This document shows, piece by piece, positions 15,621 through 23,009 of a stretch of DNA of 24,268 nucleotides; position 1 is the first letter of the stretch; each line of letters starts with the position of its first letter. The notes under the pieces are model-generated. The model made no database searches and was not told the origin of the DNA. It was given only the letters and a program-made list of their open reading frames with translations. The position numbers and the translations under genes are program-made. The stretch is from Accumulibacter sp. Its GTDB lineage: Bacteria; Pseudomonadota; Gammaproteobacteria; Burkholderiales; Rhodocyclaceae. The stretch is from the NCBI GenBank assembly GCA_031274075.1, contig JAISQQ010000189.1, positions 1 through 24,268 on the forward strand, read 5' to 3'.

Positions 15621-15637
15621 CGGGCGCTTCGCGCCCG
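15621..15637. terminator. GC hairpin after the catabolic operon, possible terminator
   Basis: CGGGCGC-TTC-GCGCCCG forms a 7-bp stem with a 3-base loop. It is followed by CAAAAATT rather than a run of T, so intrinsic termination on the plus strand is not well supported. With the palindrome at 15567 it may nevertheless bound the operon transcript. Confidence 0.3.
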
Positions 15638-15646
15638 CAAAAATTA

Positions 15647-15679
15647 CTGTCTTCTGTCTTCTGTCTTCTGTCCTCTGTC
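15647..15679. repeat. CTGTCTT heptamer tandem repeat
   Basis: Five near-perfect 7-base units (CTGTCTT, last ones CTGTCCT and CTGTC) are read in a row. A related but different heptamer array is seen at 5046. Copy number of such arrays often varies between strains through slippage. Confidence 0.65.
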
Positions 15680-15781
15680 ATGCCCATATCGACATTCATG
15701 CGATGAAATGTGTCGCAACTTAACCCGAAACGCTCTATCGATGACCTAGATGTTCAACCGTACCAGAAAAGGAGAGGATCA

Positions 15782-16804
15782 ATGACCCAGAAGTTCAACC
15801 AAGACCGCCGCCGTTTCTTGCGCAATACCGGATTTCTCGGCTTGAGCATCGCCGCGGGCGGACTCACTGTGCCGCATATCGCGCAGTCCGCAAGCACCCA
15901 GCTCAGGATCGTCAGCAACCCCGGGCTGGAGAACGCCACGCTGAACGCACTGATGGATCAGTTGGGCTATTTCAAGAAATTCGGCGCCAACGCGCTTATC
16001 GTCGAGGCCCGCGGCCCCGCCGGTCCCTTCGACGCCATCGCCGCCGGGGAAGCGGATATCTGCCTGGTATCGGGCTACAACATGGCGCTGTCGCGGATCG
16101 AGCAAGGCGCCAAGCTCAAGATCGTCGGCGCCGGTATGAAGAGGACCGCGCTGACGGTGTTCGCAAAGCCTGACGGGATCAAGACGCTCGCCGACCTGAA
16201 GGGCAAGGCGGTTGCGGTCGGACCGACCATGGGGCTGCTGCATGCGCTGATGCTGCAACTCTTGAAAGAAAAGGGCGTCGACGCTTCGCAAGTGAATTTC
16301 GTCGACAAGGGAGGCAACGACCAGTGCTATGACGCAGTCGTAAAAGGTGAGGTGGATGCCTGCTGTTCCAGCATCTCGCATCTGAACGACAAAGACGGGC
16401 TGGTGGTGGTCAGCGAGGGCAACATGTGGGAGGCGCTGCCGAAATACGTCTTCCAGACCGCGTATGCCTCCGAGTCCGCGATCAGGGACAAGCACGAGGA
16501 GATAGTCGCGGTGATGGCCGCCTATGGAACGCTCTACGGCTATCTGATGTCGCCAGCATCGCACGACGCTTTCTTTGAAGCGCGCAAGCGCGCCCAGAAG
16601 AAATTCGACGCGGCCTCGGCGCAGGCAATCTGGGATTTCAACCAGGTCCAGCGCCCCTATTCCAGGGATCTGTCGCTGAGCGACGACGACATTGTTTATC
16701 TGCAAGATATGTTCATCGGCCTGGGCAGCCTGAAGCAGAAGCAAGCCGTCACCGCGGTGGCCGACATGTCGGCGGCGAAAGCCGCGGCGAAACTGCTCGC
16801 TTGA
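15782..16804 (+). CDS. Tat-exported NMT1/SsuA-type solute-binding protein
   Basis: The 340-residue periplasmic receptor has a twin-arginine signal: DRRRFLRNTGFLGLSIAAGG followed by a site near AQSAS. The mature part starts LRIVSNPGLENATLNALMDQ and has the PBP2 elements GEADICLVSGYN, LADLKGKAVAVGPTMGLLHA and the GEVDACCSS region, as in ABC-type nitrate/sulfonate/taurine receptors. AGGAGAGG precedes ATG 15782. No ABC permease or ATPase gene lies within the window, so it is an orphan receptor here; its partner may be elsewhere, or it may act as a sensor. Its place directly after the catabolic operon suggests binding of the pathway substrate. A transposase remnant follows its stop. Confidence 0.82.
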   Translation: MTQKFNQDRRRFLRNTGFLGLSIAAGGLTVPHIAQSASTQLRIVSNPGLENATLNALMDQLGYFKKFGANALIVEARGPAGPFDAIAAGEADICLVSGYNMALSRIEQGAKLKIVGAGMKRTALTVFAKPDGIKTLADLKGKAVAVGPTMGLLHALMLQLLKEKGVDASQVNFVDKGGNDQCYDAVVKGEVDACCSSISHLNDKDGLVVVSEGNMWEALPKYVFQTAYASESAIRDKHEEIVAVMAAYGTLYGYLMSPASHDAFFEARKRAQKKFDAASAQAIWDFNQVQRPYSRDLSLSDDDIVYLQDMFIGLGSLKQKQAVTAVADMSAAKAAAKLLA

Positions 16805-16814
16805 GGCGCTCGCA

Positions 16815-17082
16815 ACGCCAGGCGCTGTGCTGAAGAATCGGCGTCTGGCCGCGCGATTTCCGGTGCGAGCGACGCCTCAGGTGTTCGCTCGGCCCGGATT
16901 CGTCAATGAAGACGATGGCGCGGGTGCGGCTTTCTCGCCGGGCTTTTTTGAGTGCTGGCCGAGTATGCCGCTTCCCGCAGACAATCCTGGCGGCGGATTC
17001 GCTTTCATGAACCCGTTTCACCGCCATCCTTCCGGATTGCTTGCGGCGTCTCGTGATCCATTTCCCGTCTGTCTCTTTTCAT
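16815..17082 (-). pseudogene. Degraded IS630-family transposase remnant
   Basis: On the minus strand an ATG at 17082 opens MKRDRREMDHETPQAIRK. After a frame change, AVKRVHESESAARIV continues from about 17027. These together resemble the N-terminal HTH region of IS630-type transposases. The frame then jumps to ALKKARRESRTRAIVFIDES followed by GP and, further on, RGQTPILQH, the catalytic FxDESG and WAPRGQTP region of the same family, without the intervening 80 or so residues. Frameshift plus internal deletion make it non-functional. It separates the binding-protein gene from the TctC gene and is a scar of past rearrangement. Confidence 0.6.
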
Positions 17083-17435
17083 GCTTGAAATCTGGCTTCC
17101 ATCGATCCATTCGGCTTGTGAATGTCAACTCATTTCTCGACCAGTGAGTAAAAAACCGTGAACAGGTTCTCAGCGCTTGATCTTATGGAGGCAGAGATCG
17201 ACTGCCGATATCCCGAAGGCGGCCGGATCGAACGGCGTGGCGCATATCAAATCTTTTCCGTAGCCATCAGAATTCACTTTCCCTGCTTTTATGTATTGGG
17301 CGTAACCACTAAAGTTACCCCTGCAATCCGAGCGTTCCGGCCCGACATCCCGGACGGGCTGGATCGCCAGGGAGATCGATGGCAATCTTCTTTGCAGACC
17401 ACTAACTACTATCTACTACCAGGAGGTAAACGACT
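17083..17435. other. Intergenic region upstream of the TctC/Bug gene
   Basis: No gene is recognised. Open frames at 17158 (plus) and 17385 (minus) show no family features and the first runs into the TctC gene in the wrong frame. The region should contain the promoter of the 17436-22303 block, but no convincing -35/-10 pair was identified. It ends in ACTACCAGGAGGTAAACG, a very strong ribosome site for ATG 17436. Confidence 0.4.
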
Positions 17436-18470
17436 ATGGACATCACACGTAGAACGGCATTGTGCGGTTTCATTCTTGCGGCCGCAACGATGCTTTCCGG
17501 ACCGGTTTTGGGTCAGTCCGTCGAAGAATTCTATCGCGGCAAGAACCTGACACTCATTGTCAGTGCCGACGCAGGCACTCCGACGGACACTATTGCGCGC
17601 CAGTTCGCGCGCTTCTTCGTAAAGCACGTTCCCGGGCAACCCCAACCGATAGTAATGAACGTCGTCGGGGCGGGAGGAATGGTCGCGGCTTCCTCGCTCC
17701 AGACAAAACAGCCCAATGATGGCACTGTCATTGGTTTCCTGCAACGCAACAACCTCTATACTTCGCTGCTCGACAAGAGGTCCACTTTCGACCCACGGAA
17801 AATGACGTGGCTCGGCAGTCTCGAAAAGGTCCATTACTGCCTGGTTGGCATGACCCGCTCCGGGGTGACCACGGCGGATGATCTCTTCACGAAAAAAATG
17901 ACCCTTGGCGCGACCGGTTTCACCAACGAGAACCGGATCCTGCCGGCGATGCTCAACGAGCATATCGGTACCCAGTTGAGCATCGTTCCCGGTTATACGG
18001 GCCGCGGCGAGGTCTATCTGGCGATGCAGCGCGGCGAAGTCGATGGCTGGGCTTCGACCATTGACGGACTGCGCGAGGGCGAACCGGCGCGGATGCTCGC
18101 CGATGGCAGCATGAAAGTGCTGTTGCATCTGGCATGGGAAAGCCATCCGGATTATCCGCAAGTCTCGAACTTGAGTTCCTATGTCACCAAGCCGGAGGTC
18201 AAGGCCCTGTTCGACTTCTTCCTGTTGCCGTTTGACGCGGGACGGCCCATCGCGCTGCCGGAAGGCGTGCCTCAGGATCGTGTCGATGCGCTGCGCGCGG
18301 CCTTTGCAAAGATGATTGTGGACCCCGAGTTCCTCACGGTATTGAAGAGTATCGGCTACCTGGTCGAGGCAGTCGACGGGAAGGTGGTGGAAGATATCGT
18401 GAACAAGCTGTATGCCACGCCCGAATCAGTGCTCGAGCTGGCGCGCCAGGTCCGGGATCGCAAGTCCTGA
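17436..18470 (+). CDS. TctC/Bug-family tricarboxylate solute receptor
   Basis: This 344-residue periplasmic binding protein of the tripartite tricarboxylate transporter (TTT) family has an N-terminal signal MDITRRTALCGFILAAATML with cleavage near VLGQS. The mature protein starts VEEFYRGKNLTLIVSADAGT, where the Asp of TPTDTIARQFARFF corresponds to the conserved carboxylate-binding loop of Bug proteins. VMNVVGAGGMVAASSLQTKQ and YTGRGEVYLAMQRGEVDGWA are further family blocks. AGGAGG is 9 bases ahead of the start. It would deliver a di- or tricarboxylate to the TctA-B permease at 19586, with an amidohydrolase gene lying between them. The ligand cannot be deduced. Confidence 0.88.
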   Translation: MDITRRTALCGFILAAATMLSGPVLGQSVEEFYRGKNLTLIVSADAGTPTDTIARQFARFFVKHVPGQPQPIVMNVVGAGGMVAASSLQTKQPNDGTVIGFLQRNNLYTSLLDKRSTFDPRKMTWLGSLEKVHYCLVGMTRSGVTTADDLFTKKMTLGATGFTNENRILPAMLNEHIGTQLSIVPGYTGRGEVYLAMQRGEVDGWASTIDGLREGEPARMLADGSMKVLLHLAWESHPDYPQVSNLSSYVTKPEVKALFDFFLLPFDAGRPIALPEGVPQDRVDALRAAFAKMIVDPEFLTVLKSIGYLVEAVDGKVVEDIVNKLYATPESVLELARQVRDRKS

Positions 18471-18474
18471 ATGA

Positions 18475-18527
18475 CCGCCGGGAAGGCGGGGGTATCGCTC
18501 CCGGGGGCCTGTTCTCCCGTGTTCCCG
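18475..18527 (+). promoter_or_regulatory. Stem-loops between the TctC and amidohydrolase genes
   Basis: CCGCC-GGGAA-GGCGG (18475-18489) forms a small hairpin just after the TctC stop. Alternatively CGGGAA (18479-18484) can pair with TTCCCG (18522-18527) across a G/C-rich centre. Such structure after a binding-protein gene often stabilises the upstream mRNA so that receptor is made in excess over permease. That role is inferred here. Confidence 0.35.
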
Positions 18528-18596
18528 GTCCGCTCTGATATGAACAAGAACGCAGCACGAGATCAACCCAACATGTAACCAGGAGGTTCAATCAAA

Positions 18597-19451
18597 ATGA
18601 AGCCGGAAATCATCGACATTCACCCGCACATCATTTCGACGGACACGGTTCGTTACCCTATCGCTCCCCAGCAGGGACATCGCTCCAAGTGGTCCGCCAC
18701 GCGTCCGGTCACATTCGAACAGATGATCGCGGAGATGGACGAGGCCGGGGTTGCGAAGGCCGCGATCGTGCATTCCTCGACGACCTACGGACACAATAAC
18801 TCTTACGTGGCTGACTGCGTGGCGATACAGCCGAAGCGATTCACCGGTGTTTATTCCTTCGATTTCCTGGCCTCCGATGCGCTGAAGACTTTCGATTACT
18901 GGCTGGCCCGCGGCATGGGCGGGATCCGGTTTTTCACCGGTGGGGCGACGCATCAGGGCGACGGAAGCTGGCTGGTCAATCCGGCGACCTTCCCGATCTG
19001 GGAGCGCTGCGCCGAAATCGGCATGACCATCGTGATCCAGACCACTCCGGCCGGCCTGCACATGGTGGCCGAACTGGCCCAGCGCTTCCCGAAGGTCAGG
19101 ATCGCGCTGGACCACTGTGGACGCCCCGTGCTGGAGGAAGGTCCTCCCTATGCCGCCTGTGCCGGGCTGTTCGATCTGGCGAAATACAATAACGTCTATC
19201 TCAAGATCACGCCGAAGACCTTTGAGCTGGCGCAGGCGGCGCCGGGCGGGGCCGAGGCGTTCTTCCCGCGTCTGGTTAAGGTGTTTGGCGCGGATCACCT
19301 GGCCTTCGGCTCGAACTATCCGGCCTCGGCGGGGCCGTTGAAGAAGCTGATAGACCAGGGGAACGCCTGCTTCGCGTCTTTGAGCGAGGAGGATCGCGCC
19401 TGGGTCTGGGGCCGCACGGCGAAAATCCTTTATCCGACTCTTGCCGACTAG
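18597..19451 (+). CDS. 2-pyrone-4,6-dicarboxylate lactonase-like amidohydrolase (second copy)
   Basis: The 284-residue protein is a clear paralogue of the product at 11263. They share IDIHPHIIS, EMDEAGVAKAAIVHSSTTYG and DHCGRP (His173), and both have the Asn variant in FGSNYP (Asn240). The family hydrolyses lactones or adds water, with a mononuclear metal or metal-free active site in a TIM barrel. AGGAGG lies ahead of ATG 18597. It sits between the TctC receptor and TctA-B permease genes, so it most likely acts on the imported compound or its first product. Divergence from the first copy is moderate, suggesting different substrates and not a recent duplication. Confidence 0.75.
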   Translation: MKPEIIDIHPHIISTDTVRYPIAPQQGHRSKWSATRPVTFEQMIAEMDEAGVAKAAIVHSSTTYGHNNSYVADCVAIQPKRFTGVYSFDFLASDALKTFDYWLARGMGGIRFFTGGATHQGDGSWLVNPATFPIWERCAEIGMTIVIQTTPAGLHMVAELAQRFPKVRIALDHCGRPVLEEGPPYAACAGLFDLAKYNNVYLKITPKTFELAQAAPGGAEAFFPRLVKVFGADHLAFGSNYPASAGPLKKLIDQGNACFASLSEEDRAWVWGRTAKILYPTLAD

Positions 19452-19585
19452 GACAGTGCTGTCGAAGCGTCAGGCGCTTGGGATACGGCATCGGCGTTGC
19501 CCGGGGTGAATACCTGGGCAAGCGATGCGCCCGTCTTCAACCCAAGCAGGTTATAGCGTGAGCATACTTGCCAATTGGATAACTC

Positions 19586-21580
19586 ATGGACTTTTTCAGC
19601 GATTCACCCACTCTGACGGCGGCTGTTCACGCGCTGTCGATCATCTTGTCATTCGACCGCCTGATCTTTCTGGTCCTGGGCGTTCTGGTCGGGATCGCCC
19701 TTGGCCTGATTCCCGGAATCGGCGGGCTGACCGGCTTTGCGCTACTGGTGCCGTTCACTTATACAATGGACCCTTACGCGGCCTTCGCCATGCTGCTCGG
19801 CATGCATTCGGTCATTGCCACTTCGGATGTGCTTACGGCGGTGCTCTTTGGCGTACCCGGAGCCTCGGCTTCGCAGGCGACGGTGCTCGATGGCCTGGCG
19901 ATGACCAAGAAAGGCCAGGCGTCGCGCGCGCTGGCCGCGTGCTACTCGTCTTCGCTGCTTGGCGGGTTGATCGGGGCGCTCATCCTGGCAGTCATGCTGC
20001 CATTGGTGCGGCCTATTGTCCTCTCGATTGCCACGCCCGAAATACTGGCGCTTACGATTTTCGGCGTGGCGATGGTTTCCGTCCTGTCGGGCCAAGCACC
20101 GCTGAAGGGTGTCGTCGCGGCCTGCGCCGGCATTCTGATCAGCATGATCGGCGCCAATCTCCAGACCGGGCAACTCCGCTGGACAGGTGAATTTCTCTAT
20201 CTGGAAGACGGTATCCCGCTGGTGCCGATGCTGCTCGGTATCTTCGCGCTGCCGGAACTGTGCGACCTCGCCATCCAACGTGCGGCGATGGCCGAGGTTG
20301 CGGCCATCGATGTGCGCAAAGGGATGATGCAGGGCGTCAGGGATGTGCTGAAAAACTGGCTTCTGGTGTTGCGTTGCGGCGGTATTGGCGCCTTCCTCGG
20401 AATGATTCCCGGCATTACCGGGGCGGTGGCGGACTGGATCATCTACGGTCATGCCATGGCCACCTTGAAAGGCGCCAAGGAATCCTTTACCAAGGGTGAT
20501 GTGCGCGGCGTGATTGCCCCGGAATCGGGCAATAATGCGAGGGAGGGCGGTATGCTGGTGCCCATGTTGGCTTTTGGCGTGCCTGGCGGCGCGGTGCAGG
20601 CCATTCTGCTGGGGGCGTTGATGGTGCACGGGTTTTCCGCGGGGCCGGACATGCTCACCAAGCATCTCGACCTGACCTATTCCATGGTCTGGTCGATCGC
20701 TCTTGCCAATATCTTCGGCGCGGGTTTGTGTTTCTTCCTCAGCGGCTCTCTCGCCAAGGTCGCGACCTTGCGTTACTCGGTCATCCTGCCGGTTATCCTG
20801 CCCATCGTTCTTGTCGGAGCCTTCCAGGCCTCCCGAAGCTGGGGCGACCTGATCGTGGTGCTGGTCGCCGGACTGGTCGGCTGGACCATGAAGCGTCTGA
20901 AGTGGGCGCGCCCGCCACTGATCCTTGGCCTGGTGCTCGGGGTGCTGATCGAACGCTACATGTCGATCTCCTTCATGCGTTACGGCATGGATTGGTTGAC
21001 GCGCCCGGGCGTCATCGGCTTGCTCTCAATCGCGGGGCTCGTCTTCTTCAGTCCGTTGATCAAGCTGGTACGCGGCGGCGGGCTTTCGCGCCAGGCGGGG
21101 TTACGCTTCGAACCCCGGCTTGAAGATCTTTTCCATGTTTTTGTCATCGGCATCGGGGCTTACATGCTGGTGACCGCGCAGGAATGGCACTTTCTGGCCA
21201 AGATCGGGCCGACGGTGGTCGCGAGCCTCCTCGTCATTGCCGGAACGATCAGTCTTGTAGGCAAAGTCTTCCTCCATCCGGCAGCCGGTGCGAAGGCAGG
21301 GGGCGGCTTGCACATGGACCTTCATAACGAAGCAATGCCAACCAGGCTGGTTCTGACACGGGCCGCAAGGTTCTTTGGCTGGTTCATCCTCTTCCAGTTG
21401 TGCACGGCATTGGTCGGTATGCTCCTGGCGGTGCCGCTGGTAATGGTGGCCTTCATGCGCGTCGAGGGGCGCGAGACTTGGCGGCTCAGTGTGATCCTCG
21501 CGATCGGCGTGACGGCGTTTATGTATGGGGTCTTCGAACGGATCCTCCACATCGACTGGCCGACCAGTCTCATCGCCTAG
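19586..21580 (+). CDS. Fused TctA-TctB tricarboxylate transporter permease
   Basis: This is a 664-residue inner-membrane protein. The first 500 or so residues are TctA, with two internal repeats carrying GLIPGIGGLTGFALLVPFTY and GMIPGITGAVADWIIYGHAM, plus the conserved ESGNNAREGGMLVPMLAFGV with its PGG turn. From about residue 505 a further four-helix region (LFHVFVIGIGAYMLVTAQEW onward) has the size and layout of the small subunit TctB, normally a separate gene of about 150 residues. No separate tctB is present, so fusion is the simplest explanation. ATG 19586 has only a weak upstream GGAT. With the receptor at 17436 it makes a complete TTT importer driven by cation or proton gradient. Confidence 0.87.
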   Translation: MDFFSDSPTLTAAVHALSIILSFDRLIFLVLGVLVGIALGLIPGIGGLTGFALLVPFTYTMDPYAAFAMLLGMHSVIATSDVLTAVLFGVPGASASQATVLDGLAMTKKGQASRALAACYSSSLLGGLIGALILAVMLPLVRPIVLSIATPEILALTIFGVAMVSVLSGQAPLKGVVAACAGILISMIGANLQTGQLRWTGEFLYLEDGIPLVPMLLGIFALPELCDLAIQRAAMAEVAAIDVRKGMMQGVRDVLKNWLLVLRCGGIGAFLGMIPGITGAVADWIIYGHAMATLKGAKESFTKGDVRGVIAPESGNNAREGGMLVPMLAFGVPGGAVQAILLGALMVHGFSAGPDMLTKHLDLTYSMVWSIALANIFGAGLCFFLSGSLAKVATLRYSVILPVILPIVLVGAFQASRSWGDLIVVLVAGLVGWTMKRLKWARPPLILGLVLGVLIERYMSISFMRYGMDWLTRPGVIGLLSIAGLVFFSPLIKLVRGGGLSRQAGLRFEPRLEDLFHVFVIGIGAYMLVTAQEWHFLAKIGPTVVASLLVIAGTISLVGKVFLHPAAGAKAGGGLHMDLHNEAMPTRLVLTRAARFFGWFILFQLCTALVGMLLAVPLVMVAFMRVEGRETWRLSVILAIGVTAFMYGVFERILHIDWPTSLIA

Positions 21581-21775
21581 TGGTTTTTCGCAAGCTACGC
21601 GGACAGGTGGGCTTGGTGCATGTGGATCCTCTCGCTTGCCGTGCAAGCCACGGCGCGTTTCCTGAGTCTGGGAAGCGCAAAGCCGTATCCCTACGAGATG
21701 CAGGATTCCGATTGGTACACAGCATGCCAATGCGGGATCCTGCTCCGGCATCGTTTCACGAAAGGAGATAGAAAG

Positions 21776-22303
21776 ATGGACAATCGACTCGAACGTATCG
21801 ACCCGGAGAAGGCCTCCGACGAACAGAAGAAAGTCATCGCGCGGCTGGGCGAAGGGCGGGGACGCATTCCCACTCCGTTCAACATCTGGCTGCACAACCC
21901 GCATCTGGCCGAAGGGATGGAGATCATCGGCACCCATATCGACCACTCGCCGGTGCTGAACGAGGTGGAGAGCGAGGTGGCGATCCTTTCGACAGCGGTC
22001 TTCTGGAATGCGCCCTATGTCATCGCCAACCACAGCCGGCATGCGCGGAAAGCGGGGGTTCCCGAGGCGGTGGTCACCGCCATCCTCGAAAAGCGGCGAC
22101 CCGAACCAAGCGGCGGACGTCTTGGTGTGATCTGCGACGCGGTCTGCGACATTCTCGCCGGCGGTATGATCGAGGACGCGAGCTTTGCCCGTTACGAGGC
22201 CGAGCTGGGCCGCGCGGTGATTGCCGAGCTGCTGGTCACCATAGGCTATTTCACTTCGGTGTCGCTTGCCATGAGCCTGCATGCGCTTCAGCCCAAAGGC
22301 TGA
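21776..22303 (+). CDS. Carboxymuconolactone decarboxylase-family protein
   Basis: The protein has 175 residues, mostly helical. The block EVESEVAILSTAVFWNAPYV continuing to IANHSRHARKAGVP fits the CMD/AhpD-like fold, with Tyr81 and His86 in the YxxxxH position of the family. It lacks the CxxC of AhpD-type peroxidase helpers, so it belongs to the PcaC-like, non-redox side. PcaC decarboxylates a carboxymuconolactone in the protocatechuate ortho pathway. Here it could act on a related lactone, consistent with neighbouring lactonase-like hydrolases. AAAGGAG precedes ATG 21776; upstream in-frame codons to 21620 are ignored. It ends the second gene block. Confidence 0.78.
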   Translation: MDNRLERIDPEKASDEQKKVIARLGEGRGRIPTPFNIWLHNPHLAEGMEIIGTHIDHSPVLNEVESEVAILSTAVFWNAPYVIANHSRHARKAGVPEAVVTAILEKRRPEPSGGRLGVICDAVCDILAGGMIEDASFARYEAELGRAVIAELLVTIGYFTSVSLAMSLHALQPKG

Positions 22304-22311
22304 CAGTTCCT

Positions 22312-22344
22312 CCCGCGCCGGGAAACCGGATTCTGTGGCGCGGG
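22312..22344 (+). terminator. Stem-loop 8 bases after the CMD-family gene
   Basis: CCCGCGCC (22312-22319) and GGCGCGGG (22337-22344) form a perfect 8-bp GC stem with a 17-base loop, right after the stop codon. GGTTCTGG follows, so the U-tract is poor. Position and strength favour a transcription end or mRNA 3' protector for the second block. Confidence 0.4.
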
Positions 22345-23009
22345 GGTTCTGGGCGTGACCGGAACGCCAGGGACGAAAGCGGAAGGGGTGGAGTTCAGCC
22401 CCTTTCGTGCCGCGTCTCATTATGCCCGTCCCATCGGACATCCGGGCCGACTCGAAAAGCGGCGTACCCTGCATGTAGTCGGTCCTGCAAAAGCCCGCAA
22501 ACGCGCATGAAGACTCGCGGCGGCGCGTGATTTTCCGCACGCCACCCGGTCAGAGAAACGCCCTGTCCGCACCATTTGCGTGCGCGGGGAGAAACATACC
22601 ACCGGCGATCACGCGCCGGAAGCTTGGGACCGGCGAATTGGCATTCGCCCTGCGAAAACCGCCGCGACGCCCGCAGGAGCTACTCCGTTAAAAGTCGAGC
22701 CATGTGAAGACGAGATGGGCAAAAAATAGTCTCATCGAGCGTCACGCGCTCAAAAAGGAGGGCAGGTTCGGAAAGTGAGTAATCTGCCGCGGTTTGATGT
22801 ATCTTTCCATGCGCAGTCCTCACTGCCGGACGAACTCGGGGAACTTCGGGGAACGGACGCTTCGAAGCCTTGCCTGCCTTGAACCCGCCATCGTATCGAC
22901 GGATTCGACGCGTCAATGCTTCGCTGCCGGCATCGCCCTTGACCTGTCCCAATCCGGCAGATTCCTGTTGGAAAGTTCGATAAACCGTTTTTCGCAAGGG
23001 AGAGCTCAA
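22345..23009. other. Gene-free region upstream of the GntP-type permease
   Basis: No credible gene was found; frames here lack family features. A second hairpin AAGGGG-N10-CCCCTT is at 22383-22404. TGGCATTCGCCCTGC at 22639-22653 has the GG/GC spacing of a sigma-54 -24/-12 promoter but departs from the consensus at several positions and lies about 350 bases from the next gene, so it is only noted. The permease promoter is presumably within the last 300 bases. Confidence 0.35.

Noticed and set aside
15621..15637. Reading the GC hairpin as a certain intrinsic terminator
   Set aside because: No T-run follows on the plus strand, so it is kept only as a low-confidence terminator candidate.
17158..17550. 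Plus-strand 130-residue open frame before the TctC gene
   Set aside because: It overlaps the TctC start in another frame, has no ribosome site and no recognisable domain.
22639..22653. Sigma-54-like promoter TGGCATTCGCCCTGC
   Set aside because: The GG and GC doublets have the right spacing, but several consensus bases differ, the distance to the next gene is about 350 bases and no enhancer-binding regulator is encoded nearby. It was noted only in the gap entry.
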